A stretch of DNA of 5,828 bases from positions 1-5,828 of the forward strand of contig JAXDLH010000418.1 of the NCBI GenBank assembly GCA_034666705.1, read 5' to 3'. Positions within the stretch are counted from its first letter, which is position 1. Every line of letters starts with the position of its first letter. Both the position numbers and the translations under genes were made by a program. This document shows, piece by piece, positions 1 to 5,828 of this stretch. The notes under the pieces are model-generated. The model worked only from the letters and a program-made list of their open reading frames with translations, made no database searches and had not been told where the DNA came from. Source of the stretch: JAXDLH01 sp034666705. Lineage in GTDB: Bacteria; Chloroflexota; UBA6077; SHYK01.

Positions 1-34
1 CCCCGCCGTGTTGCGGCGGGGGACCAGCCCCCGC
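1..34. repeat. Two overlapping, mutually exclusive GC-rich stem-loops
   Basis: Positions 1-8 (CCCCGCCG) pair perfectly with 14-21 (CGGCGGGG) around a 5-nt loop. The same right arm also supplies part of a second stem: 16-22 (GCGGGGG) pairs with 28-34 (CCCCCGC) around loop ACCAG. Only one of the two stems can form at a time. The element lies about 110 nt past the stop of the leftward transporter gene and touches the window edge, so its full extent is unknown. No T-tract follows on the plus strand, and the minus-strand continuation is outside the window, so a classical intrinsic terminator is not shown. It may be a terminator-like or REP-type intergenic hairpin. Confidence 0.5.
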
Positions 35-142
35 CCTTCCGCACGCCAAGGTTGGTCGCCGCAATTGGCACTCAACTCGGTCCACTGGCTTAGCTCGCAT
101 CTGAACGTAACGCGCCACACCTGCGCCGGACCAGCGCCGGTA

Positions 143-1417
143 TTACCCCGCCGGGGTCGGCTCCCGGGTTGGGGCCTCGCGGTCGCCCCTGTCCGCGCGC
201 GTCAGCGTGTCGCCGAGCACGCCGCCGACGCCGATGACCACCACCAGCGCGCACAGCGACAGGTAGACGAAGCCCACACCGTAGCTCACGTGCTCGGCCA
301 GAAACGCATAGCCAGCGGGCGCGAGCGTGGCGCCGAGCTGCGAGACGGTGCGCCAGATGCCGAAGAAGCGGCCGCGGTTGAACGGCGGCGAGAGGTCGGC
401 ACCCAACACCTGCATCGTCCCGCCGGTCGCGCCCGCGGTGGCCTGGACCAGCACGTAGCTCGCCAGGAAGAAGGTCAGTGGGAGCGGAAAGAAGGCGGTC
501 AGCGACATCAGCGCCACCGCTGACCCGTACGCGGCGAACCCGGGGGCAATGACCGCCCGCCGCCCAAACCGGTCCATCAGGTACCCGGTCAGGAAGGGAA
601 CTGGCACGCCAACCACGATGGCCGCGGTATTGAGCAAGCCCAGGGTCGCCGGACCCATGCCGTACGCGTAGACCGCGTAGAGGTTCAGCGAGCCCTGCTC
701 CTGCCCACCTCGGGCGAGCTGCGCGGCGAGCTGGACGACGAAGAACACAGCGATCTGGAAGGTCATCATGTACGCAATCAGCGGTCGCCACCCCTGAGCG
801 TTCACGGTCGCGGCGTCCTCCGCCCGGCCCCGGTGGCCAGGCGCCGTCTCTTTAATGAGCGTGAAGCTCGGGATGATAGCGGCCAGGGTCAGCGTCGCGT
901 GGATGGCGAAGGGAATCCAGATCCCGAAGCCCGCCGCGAGGAAGCCACCGACGGAGGGACCGAAAAGCTGGCCGGACCGCGTCATGCCCATCATCCACTG
1001 CATCTGCCGAGCCCGCTGATTCCGTGGCGCCGAATCGGTAATGACGAGCAGCCGGCCCTGCATCCAGAGCTGGCTGGCCACGCCAATCAGGAAGCGCCAG
1101 AACAGCAGCTCGAGAAACGAGTGCGACCACGGCGTCATGAACGAGGCGACGGCGGTGAGCATCGGACCGGCCAGCAGCACTGGGCGGCGGCCGACCTTGT
1201 CCATGAGGTAGCCGGCGGGAAACGTCGCGACCAGGGCCCCACTGCTGAGCGCGACGAACACGAGGGAGGCTTCGCCGATCGTGACCCCGAACGACTTGGT
1301 GAGCCCTGGGATGACCGGCGCCACCATGCTCTGCCCGAGCGACAGCATCATCGAGGGGAGATAGAGGGAAAGGATGAGCTGCCGGGACAGCACTCCCGCT
1401 GGGCGCTCTTCGGCCAC
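143..1417 (-). CDS. MFS transporter, 12-TM drug/metabolite:H+ antiporter-like
   Basis: This 424-residue integral membrane protein is a major facilitator superfamily permease of normal family length, probably a proton-driven exporter in the inner membrane. About twelve hydrophobic segments can be traced, roughly at 15-37, 50-70, 78-96, 101-121, 146-166, 168-188, 211-236, 250-275, 287-307, 311-332, 352-374 and 380-402, with a hydrophilic central loop at about 190-210. The signature motif A occurs twice, as GYLMDKVGRRP at 69-79 in the TM2-TM3 loop and GYLMDRFGRRA at 278-288 in the matching TM8-TM9 loop, as expected from the duplicated fold. GPSVGG at 153-158 in TM5 resembles motif C of antiporter-type members, which is the reason for favouring export. 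The start is GTG (CAC at 1415-1417), supported by AAGGAG five nt upstream, and the stop is TAA at 143-145. It is divergent from the other three genes. The substrate cannot be deduced; an importer of an organic acid remains possible. Confidence 0.93.
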   Translation of the reverse strand: MAEERPAGVLSRQLILSLYLPSMMLSLGQSMVAPVIPGLTKSFGVTIGEASLVFVALSSGALVATFPAGYLMDKVGRRPVLLAGPMLTAVASFMTPWSHSFLELLFWRFLIGVASQLWMQGRLLVITDSAPRNQRARQMQWMMGMTRSGQLFGPSVGGFLAAGFGIWIPFAIHATLTLAAIIPSFTLIKETAPGHRGRAEDAATVNAQGWRPLIAYMMTFQIAVFFVVQLAAQLARGGQEQGSLNLYAVYAYGMGPATLGLLNTAAIVVGVPVPFLTGYLMDRFGRRAVIAPGFAAYGSAVALMSLTAFFPLPLTFFLASYVLVQATAGATGGTMQVLGADLSPPFNRGRFFGIWRTVSQLGATLAPAGYAFLAEHVSYGVGFVYLSLCALVVVIGVGGVLGDTLTRADRGDREAPTREPTPAG

Positions 1418-1422
1418 GGGGG

Positions 1423-1428
1423 CTCCTT
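1423..1428 (-). promoter_or_regulatory. Shine-Dalgarno that fixes the GTG start of the MFS gene
   Basis: On the minus strand AAGGAG lies 5 nt before the GTG at 1417-1415. This spacing supports the GTG as the true start, even though no ATG is available there. Confidence 0.7.
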
Positions 1429-1455
1429 GCCTGACGGTTAGATGGGTCAGTCCCG

Positions 1456-1485
1456 ATCATAGGCTCCAGCCCCCGCCCAGTTCAA
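1456..1485 (-). promoter_or_regulatory. Sigma70-type promoter for the MFS gene
   Basis: Read on the minus strand, TTGAAC (plus positions 1480-1485) is followed after an 18-nt spacer by TATGAT (plus positions 1456-1461). These match the TTGACA and TATAAT consensus boxes at 4/6 and 5/6. Transcription would begin near 1449, giving a leader of about 30 nt that contains the AAGGAG ribosome-binding site before the GTG start. Box quality, spacing and position all agree, though start-site mapping is lacking. An AT-containing hexamer this good is uncommon in such GC-rich DNA. Confidence 0.55.
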
Positions 1486-1525
1486 TGGGATTTGGTATGA
1501 GACGCGCGAGTGCCGGGCCGGGGTG

Positions 1526-1534
1526 TGATATGCT
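1526..1534 (+). promoter_or_regulatory. Weak extended -10 promoter candidate for the rightward genes
   Basis: TGATATGCT fits an extended -10 pattern (TG-n-TATnnT; hexamer TATGCT, 4/6 to TATAAT). No recognisable -35 box lies 16-18 nt upstream. Use of this site would give a leader of about 165 nt before the gene at 1708. It is the best plus-strand candidate in the divergent region, but the evidence is slim. Confidence 0.25.
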
Positions 1535-1700
1535 CGGGCCGGTTTCCAGCTTCAGCTTTGATCCCGATCTTGATCTTCATTGTTGGTCGCTAACACGCAG
1601 TCGGTGACGTCAGAGGCGCCCCCCACATCGGTCGAGGGGGAGCGCACGGCGGTCGATCGCAGGAGAGTGGTCAAGCTCGCGGAAGGCAGCATTCCGCGCT

Positions 1701-1705
1701 GGAGG
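1701..1705 (+). promoter_or_regulatory. Shine-Dalgarno GGAGG that makes the start at 1708 or 1711 ambiguous
   Basis: GGAGG is only 2 nt before the ATG at 1708 but 5 nt before the GTG at 1711, which is the better distance. The real start may therefore be the GTG, shortening the protein by one residue. Either way the ribosome-binding site rules against a longer N-terminus. Confidence 0.5.
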
Positions 1706-1707
1706 GG

Positions 1708-2676
1708 ATGGTGGCGGAGTACGAGTCCATCGAGATCAACGCGCAGTACCGGGCTGGCCATTCGACGATCTGGGAGCTGGCAGACAAGTCCGGCGTCATG
1801 GCGCAGCTCAACATGACGCTGGCGAGCCTGGACTTCTGCGAGAGCTCGTCGGTCGCCGAGGCCGCGCTCTTCGACGGGTCGGTCGACGTGGTCGCCGGCA
1901 ACCACATCAGCCCGTACGCGAAGGTGGCGCAAGGCAAGCCAATCGTGTGCCTCGCCTCGCCGGGCAATCGAGTGCGCGACACGGTGGTGACGCGCGAGCC
2001 GATCAACGCACTCGCCGAGCTGCGGGGCAAGCGGATCGCCGACACCGCGATCGAGGACCCAATCGGCGGCTATCACCACATTCGCGGCAACCACATGCTG
2101 GAGATCATGCGGGGCGGCCTGGCCCTCGACGACGTCGAGTGGGTCGTGGCGGCCGACTACATGGGTGAGGAGTTTCGCCGCGCGCAGCTCGAGGCGATGA
2201 AGGCGGGCACCGCCGACGCGACGTTCGTGGCGGGGAACACGGAGGAGTTCGTGAACAACGGCTTCCACGTGCTCCAACTCGAGCCGTTGCCAATGGTCAC
2301 GGGGCCGACGATTACCACCTCGCTCACCGCGCTGCACCAGAAGGATCGGCTGGGCGAGCGCCTGGTGAAGGCGATGGTCATGACGATCCACTTCGCGAAG
2401 ACGCAGCAGGGCGAGGCCCAGGCGCTCTTGCGGGCACCGACGGCGGCCTTCCCGGAGGGCGGCCGAGCCGGACGTGCTGGCAGCATGGCGCGGCTGCCGC
2501 TCAAGCCGTACCCCGATCCGCTCGCAATCGCCAACGCCTATGAGCTGTGCTGCTTGCAGTATCCGGTGGCGCGCGAGGTCGAGGCGACGGCGCTGTGGGA
2601 CCTGCACTATCTGCGGGAGCTCGATGCGTCGGGCTTCATCGACGAGCTGGCCTCGGAAGCGCCGGCGCGAGGGTAG
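1708..2676 (+). CDS. Leaderless ABC-type substrate-binding protein (NMT1/SsuA-like)
   Basis: This 322-residue protein has the look of the periplasmic-binding-protein type II fold seen in NMT1/THI5 and SsuA-like binding proteins. An opening strand (YESIEINAQY, 5-14) and an early helix precede LFDGSVDVVAGNHISPY (54-70), which resembles the segment where these proteins read the ligand. LAELRGKRIADT (102-113) is the typical hinge phrase leading into the second lobe, and GTADATFVAGN (167-177) follows. The fold assignment is by eye. The oddity is the N-terminus: there is no signal peptide or lipobox, and no in-frame ATG, GTG or TTG between the stop at 1591-1593 and 1708. It is therefore predicted to be cytoplasmic, unlike normal ABC receptors. 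A His/Arg/Asn-rich stretch, GGYHHIRGNHM (120-130), might be a ligand or catalytic site. Alternatives are a cytosolic ligand sensor or an enzyme of the same fold, for example one resembling 4,5-dihydroxyphthalate decarboxylase, but no specific motif of that enzyme was recognised. It lies upstream of the lipoprotein and UbiD genes in the same orientation. Confidence 0.8.
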   Translation: MVAEYESIEINAQYRAGHSTIWELADKSGVMAQLNMTLASLDFCESSSVAEAALFDGSVDVVAGNHISPYAKVAQGKPIVCLASPGNRVRDTVVTREPINALAELRGKRIADTAIEDPIGGYHHIRGNHMLEIMRGGLALDDVEWVVAADYMGEEFRRAQLEAMKAGTADATFVAGNTEEFVNNGFHVLQLEPLPMVTGPTITTSLTALHQKDRLGERLVKAMVMTIHFAKTQQGEAQALLRAPTAAFPEGGRAGRAGSMARLPLKPYPDPLAIANAYELCCLQYPVAREVEATALWDLHYLRELDASGFIDELASEAPARG

Positions 2677-2683
2677 GGCAAGC

Positions 2684-2759
2684 GTCATCCTTGAGCGAAG
2701 CGAAGGATCCGCGACGGCAATCTTGGGGCTCCTGATCCTTCGCTTCGCTCAAGGATGAC
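2684..2759. repeat. Perfect 26-bp inverted repeat with 24-nt loop (REP/MITE-like)
   Basis: The left arm 2684-2709 and right arm 2734-2759 are exact reverse complements, separated by 24 nt (2710-2733). Each arm carries the core GAGCGAAGCGAAGGAT. Each arm is also partly self-complementary (ATCCTT 2687-2692 with AAGGAT 2703-2708), so it can fold alone or as one long cruciform. It begins 8 nt after the stop codon of the upstream gene. From memory, GAGCGAAGCGAAG-type units are dispersed intergenic repeats in many bacterial genomes, and they often produce spurious translations such as SLSEAKD; copy number here cannot be checked. No T-tract follows, so termination is possible but not shown. The transcript hairpin could also protect the upstream mRNA end. 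Confidence 0.9.
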
Positions 2760-2782
2760 ACGATCGTCTGCCTGTGACTCCC

Positions 2783-2793
2783 GGAAGGAGGAG
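2783..2793 (+). promoter_or_regulatory. Strong Shine-Dalgarno for the solute-binding lipoprotein
   Basis: GGAAGGAGGAG contains a near-complete anti-16S match, with AGGAGG ending 10 nt before the ATG at 2802. It supports that start, which also places the lipobox cysteine at residue 19. It lies just downstream of the inverted repeat and outside it. Confidence 0.75.
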
Positions 2794-2801
2794 ACGCAAC
2801 G

Positions 2802-4502
2802 ATGAGGTTTCGAACGTTCCCGACCGGATTGGTGGCGCTGATTCTGCTGGCGGGATGTACGACGCAGGGGCCAGCATCGCCCGCACCTGGCGGCAGCGCG
2901 GCCGGCGCCGCGCAACCGACCGGGCCCAAGCGCATCTCCATAGCGATCAAGGGGAATCCGCCAACACTGAACGACAAGATCAACAGCTCCGGATCTGGGG
3001 GCGTGCCCGGCGTGGCCGAAGCCTCCCGACTCATTCACGTGGGCCTCGCGGTGCCCGATGAAGTAGGCGCCCTCCAGGCGAGGCTCGCGGAGGCGGTGCC
3101 GACCGTCGACAACGGCAACTGGCGCGTCCTGCCAGATGGCCGCATGGAGACCACCTGGCGCATCAGAGAGGGTGCCCGCTGGCACGACGGCACGCCCTTC
3201 ACCGCCGACGATCTGGCTTTCACCGCGGTGGTCGAACGGGATAAGGAGCTGCCCCAGTTCGACGATCGCGCCTTTCAGTTTCTCGAAGGCGTCGACGTCG
3301 TGGATGCGCGCACGGTGACGGCCCACTGGAACCGGCCGTACATCGAGGCGGACGCGATGTTCACGGAGCAGCACCTCCTGCCATTGCCCAAGCATCTCCT
3401 GGAACAGGCCTACAACGAGAACAAGGCCGGCTTCATCGACCTGCCGTATTGGACCCAGAATTTCGTGGGCACTGGCCCCTATCGGATCCGCGACTGGGTG
3501 CCCGGCAGCCACATGCTGCTCGTCGCCAACGACAGCTACGTGCTCGGTCAGCCGATAATCAGGGAGGTCGAGGTTCAGTTCATCGACGACCCGAACACGA
3601 TGATCGCCGGGCTCATGGCCGGCACGGTCGACGGCACCATTGGCCGCGGGCTCGCACTCGACCAGGCCGATACGATCCGCCAGCAGCGCCCGGAGATCCA
3701 GTTGCAACTGGCAGTCGCCGGCTGCCTCTGCGCATTCCCCCAGTATCTCAACCCGAACCCGGCGGCAATCGCCGACCCGCAGTTCCGACGCGCACTGATG
3801 TACGGGCTCGACCGGCAGGAGCTCGCGAACAGTCTGATGCAGGGGTTGGTGCCGGCCGCGCACGTGTTCGTGGGACCGAACGAGCCGGAGTATAAAGCGC
3901 TCGAGCCAAGCATCGTCCGGTACGAGTACGACCCGCGCCGCACGGCCCAACTCCTTGAAGGTATGGGTTATACGAAGACTGCGGACGGCTTCTACCACGA
4001 CGCCGCCGGTCAGAAACTCAGCATCGAGATCCGCACCACCTCGAGCGTCGAGATCGGCAAGGGGCTGCTGCTCGCCGTCGCCGACTCCTATCAGCGCATT
4101 GGTATTGGCGTCGACCCGGTCCTGGTCTCACCCCAACAGGCAACGGATCGCGAGTACCGCGCCAACTTTCCCGGCTTTGATCTCGTCAACCAGCCGAGCA
4201 ATCTGACGCTGCTGAACCGCTTCCTTGGCCGCGAATCATCGCTGCCGGAGAATAACTATCGCGGCAACAACCGGATGCGGTACGTAAGTCCTGAGCTCGA
4301 TACGCTCATCGACCGCTACTTCACTACGGTGCCGATGAACGAGCGCGTGCAGACCGCATCGCTGGCCATCGCCCACATCACGGATCGCGTCGTGAACTTG
4401 AGCATGCTCTACAACGCCAACCTGGTGCTCGCCAGCAGCCGACTCAACGGCATCACGGCGACGAACTCCGCCTGGAACAGCCACGTGTGGGACATCTCGT
4501 AA
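2802..4502 (+). CDS. ABC transporter family 5 solute-binding lipoprotein (SBP_bac_5)
   Basis: This 566-residue extracytoplasmic receptor would deliver a solute, classically a peptide, nickel, glycoside or similar, to an ABC importer. The N-terminus is a lipoprotein signal: a charged start, a hydrophobic stretch (9-17) and the lipobox LAGC with the acylated cysteine at 19. An Ala/Gly/Pro/Ser-rich linker (about 20-42) tethers it to the outer face of the membrane. Family 5 landmarks follow in order: TWRIREGARWHDGTPFTADD (118-137), FVGTGPYRI (221-229), FRRALMYGLDRQEL (328-341) and a C-terminal MRYVSPELDTLIDRY (492-506). Length is normal and the gene is intact. Two close cysteines, CLC at 308-310, are unusual in an exported domain. 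A strong Shine-Dalgarno supports the start. The UbiD-family gene begins 11 nt downstream, so the two are surely co-transcribed. No permease or ATPase gene is present in the window. The ligand cannot be read from sequence; the neighbour suggests an organic acid, which is inference. Confidence 0.94.
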   Translation: MRFRTFPTGLVALILLAGCTTQGPASPAPGGSAAGAAQPTGPKRISIAIKGNPPTLNDKINSSGSGGVPGVAEASRLIHVGLAVPDEVGALQARLAEAVPTVDNGNWRVLPDGRMETTWRIREGARWHDGTPFTADDLAFTAVVERDKELPQFDDRAFQFLEGVDVVDARTVTAHWNRPYIEADAMFTEQHLLPLPKHLLEQAYNENKAGFIDLPYWTQNFVGTGPYRIRDWVPGSHMLLVANDSYVLGQPIIREVEVQFIDDPNTMIAGLMAGTVDGTIGRGLALDQADTIRQQRPEIQLQLAVAGCLCAFPQYLNPNPAAIADPQFRRALMYGLDRQELANSLMQGLVPAAHVFVGPNEPEYKALEPSIVRYEYDPRRTAQLLEGMGYTKTADGFYHDAAGQKLSIEIRTTSSVEIGKGLLLAVADSYQRIGIGVDPVLVSPQQATDREYRANFPGFDLVNQPSNLTLLNRFLGRESSLPENNYRGNNRMRYVSPELDTLIDRYFTTVPMNERVQTASLAIAHITDRVVNLSMLYNANLVLASSRLNGITATNSAWNSHVWDIS

Positions 4503-4513
4503 GAGGGGGAACC

Positions 4514-5828
4514 ATGACCACGGTCTTCGACGGATTGCAGGAATTCATCGATGCGGCGATCGAGGCGGACCCGAACTACACGGTCATCGAGGGCGCCGAC
4601 TGGAATGAGGAGATCGGCGCGCTGCTCGAGGTCGTGGCGGAGAATATCCCGAACCCGCCGATGATCATCTTCGACAAGGTGAAGGGCTACCCGCCGGGCT
4701 ACCGCATCGCCGCCAATGTGACCGCCGGCCGCATCCGCAGCGCGCTCGCGTTCGGGATCGACGTCGAAGGCAAGACCCCGGAGGAGCTGGCGCGGCTGAC
4801 CCGCGAGCGCACGCGCAATGTGACGCCAATCCCACCGGAGTGGGTCGAGAACGGCCCCATCATGGACAACGTGCTCACGGGCGCCGCGGTGGACGTCTTC
4901 AAGTTCCCGGTGCCGCGCTACCACGCCGCCGATGGCGGCCGCTACATCGGCACCCACGACTGCATCATCAACAAAGATCCGGAAAGCGGCTACGTCAACG
5001 TCGGCACCTACCGCGTGGAGGCGCATGAGAAAGACCTGCTCGGTCTCTGGATGAGTCCCGGCCAACAGGGGCGCATCATCTGCCAGCGCTACTGGGATCG
5101 CGGCGAGGCGTGCCCGGTCGTGGCGACGTTCGGCGAGGACCCACTGATGTTCATGGCGGGGCACACGCGCCTGCCGTACGGCCAGTCCGAGCTGGACTAT
5201 GCCGGCGGGTTGCGCCAGAAGGCAGTGCCGGTCATCAAGGGACCGGTGACGGGCCTGCCGATCCCGGCGTGGGCCGAGATCGCCATCGAGGGCGAGATCC
5301 CGCCGCCGTGGGTTGAGGCGCGCGACGAGGGCCCATTCGGCGAGTGGCCCGGCTACTACTCGGGCGGCACGATCGGCACCGGCGAGCAGCAGCCGGTCAT
5401 CCGCATCAAGGCGCTCTACCACCGCAACAACCCCATGCTGGGCGGCGGCGCGCCCATGTGGCCCGGGGCGTATGCGGGCGACCGGCGCGGGCAGGACGGC
5501 GGGCGCGCGGGCAGCGCCGACCTGGAGCGGGCGGGCGTGTCGCACGTGGTGAACACGGGCGGCCACATGGGCTACATCCGCGCGATCGCCATTGAGCAAC
5601 AGTACCCGGGCCATGCGAAGCAGGTGGCGCACGCCGCCCTGGCCAACACGCGCAACGGCCGCTGGATCGTGATCCTCGACGAGGACGTCGACCCCAGCAA
5701 CCTCAAGGAGGTGATCTGGGCGATGACGACCCGCTGCGATCCCAAGACCGACATCGAGGTGGTGGACGGCGTGTGGGGCACCCCGCTCGACCCGCTGGTA
5801 TCGGTCAACAAAGAGAAGAAGGAATCGG
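4514..5828 (+). CDS. UbiD-family prenylated-FMN decarboxylase (3' end cut off)
   Basis: The reading frame opens at ATG 4514, 4 nt after a purine-rich GAGGGGGA, and stays open through 438 codons to the window edge. Family members are about 450-500 residues, so only the C-terminal tail is missing. UbiD enzymes bind prenylated FMN plus a divalent metal and K+, and reversibly decarboxylate aromatic, heteroaromatic or acrylic acids in the cytoplasm. The N-terminal domain shows DGLQEFIDAAIE (6-17) and IIFDKVKGYPPGYR (51-64). The cofactor segment DPESGYVNVGTYR (155-167) contains N162 and R167, matching N168 and R173 of fungal Fdc1. EGPFGEWPGYY (272-282) supplies E272 and E277, matching Fdc1 E277 and E282, so the catalytic Arg-Glu-Glu set is intact. 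A C-terminal VILDEDVDPSNLKEVIWAMTTR (386-407) is also typical. The specific substrate is unknown, and no UbiX-type flavin prenyltransferase gene, needed for the cofactor, is in the window. The name ubiD is not assigned because a role in ubiquinone synthesis is not supported by context. Confidence 0.93.
   Translation, partial: MTTVFDGLQEFIDAAIEADPNYTVIEGADWNEEIGALLEVVAENIPNPPMIIFDKVKGYPPGYRIAANVTAGRIRSALAFGIDVEGKTPEELARLTRERTRNVTPIPPEWVENGPIMDNVLTGAAVDVFKFPVPRYHAADGGRYIGTHDCIINKDPESGYVNVGTYRVEAHEKDLLGLWMSPGQQGRIICQRYWDRGEACPVVATFGEDPLMFMAGHTRLPYGQSELDYAGGLRQKAVPVIKGPVTGLPIPAWAEIAIEGEIPPPWVEARDEGPFGEWPGYYSGGTIGTGEQQPVIRIKALYHRNNPMLGGGAPMWPGAYAGDRRGQDGGRAGSADLERAGVSHVVNTGGHMGYIRAIAIEQQYPGHAKQVAHAALANTRNGRWIVILDEDVDPSNLKEVIWAMTTRCDPKTDIEVVDGVWGTPLDPLVSVNKEKKES

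Larger units (their letters stand above)
1418..1707. other. Divergent intergenic control region, 290 nt
   Basis: This stretch separates the leftward MFS gene from the rightward substrate-binding-type gene and must carry start signals for both. The leftward promoter is clear at 1456-1485. For the rightward gene only a weak extended -10 (1526-1534) was found. No convincing small gene, RNA gene or riboswitch was recognised. In the frame of the gene at 1708 there is a stop at 1591-1593 and then no ATG, GTG or TTG until 1708, so the region does not encode a hidden signal peptide in that frame. Confidence 0.6.

Noticed and set aside
145..157. Short hairpin ACCCC-GCC-GGGGT over the MFS stop codon
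   Set aside because: A 5-bp stem in GC-rich coding sequence with no T-tract is not enough to call a terminator.
833..1441. Plus-strand open frame of 202 codons antisense to the MFS gene
   Set aside because: Highly charged Arg/Glu/His-rich sequence without domain content, opposite a gene with clear transmembrane and MFS motifs.
1605..1612. Palindrome TGACGTCA as an operator
   Set aside because: A single 8-bp palindrome is expected about once by chance in a region of this length, and no second copy or flanking symmetry was found.
1580..1816. Possible small gene starting with TTG in the divergent region
   Set aside because: It overlaps the start of the gene at 1708 in another frame, has no good ribosome-binding site and does not resemble a signal peptide or known small protein.
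1552..2688. Minus-strand open frame of 378 codons across the binding-type gene
   Set aside because: It overlaps the real gene in antisense, lacks any domain and shows the same Arg/His-rich shadow composition.
2684..2759. Inverted repeat as a standard intrinsic terminator
   Set aside because: No run of T follows the right arm on the plus strand or the left arm on the minus strand, and the loop of 24 nt is long; a dispersed repeat explains it better.
2685..3998. Long minus-strand open frame of 437 codons antisense to the lipoprotein gene
   Set aside because: It lies opposite a well-supported family 5 gene, is rich in Arg/His/Val as expected for an antisense reading of GC-biased codons, has no recognisable domain and begins or ends inside the inverted repeat.
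4409..5632. Minus-strand open frame of 407 codons antisense to the UbiD-family gene
   Set aside because: It is a shadow of the third-position GC bias of the UbiD gene, whose catalytic motifs are unmistakable. Its composition is Arg/Ala/His-rich low-complexity.

Overview
This 5.8-kb window is GC-rich bacterial DNA with four protein-coding genes. They are: a major facilitator superfamily exporter-type transporter on the minus strand (143-1417); a small, apparently leaderless substrate-binding-type protein (1708-2676); a family 5 extracellular solute-binding lipoprotein (2802-4502); and the first 438 codons of a UbiD-family decarboxylase that runs off the right edge (4514-5828). No rRNA, tRNA, CRISPR array, transposase or phage gene was seen. 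The organism cannot be named from the sequence. High GC, a lipoprotein with an LAGC lipobox, and an intergenic repeat built on GAGCGAAGCGAAGGAT would fit an uncultured soil or sediment lineage such as Chloroflexota, but this is inference.

Layout. Positions 1-142 hold only GC-rich stem-loops beyond the 3' end of the transporter gene. The transporter is read leftwards from a GTG start with a good Shine-Dalgarno and a convincing sigma70-type promoter in the 290-nt divergent region (1418-1707). The same region must hold the start signals of the rightward genes, but only a weak extended -10 candidate is visible there. The first two rightward genes are separated by 125 nt containing a perfect 26-bp inverted repeat with a 24-nt loop, which looks like a REP/MITE-type element. 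The lipoprotein and the decarboxylase are only 11 nt apart and are almost certainly co-transcribed.

How the genes may work together. The lipoprotein would capture a solute outside the membrane for an ABC importer whose permease and ATPase are not in the window. UbiD-family enzymes use prenylated FMN to decarboxylate, or in reverse carboxylate, aromatic, heteroaromatic or alpha,beta-unsaturated acids. The cluster therefore reads as a possible uptake and decarboxylation module for an unknown acid. The leaderless binding-type protein and the divergent exporter are possible partners. The substrate is not evident, and nothing here proves a new system. The points most worth a second look are the leaderless binding protein, the lipoprotein-UbiD pairing and the perfect inverted repeat.
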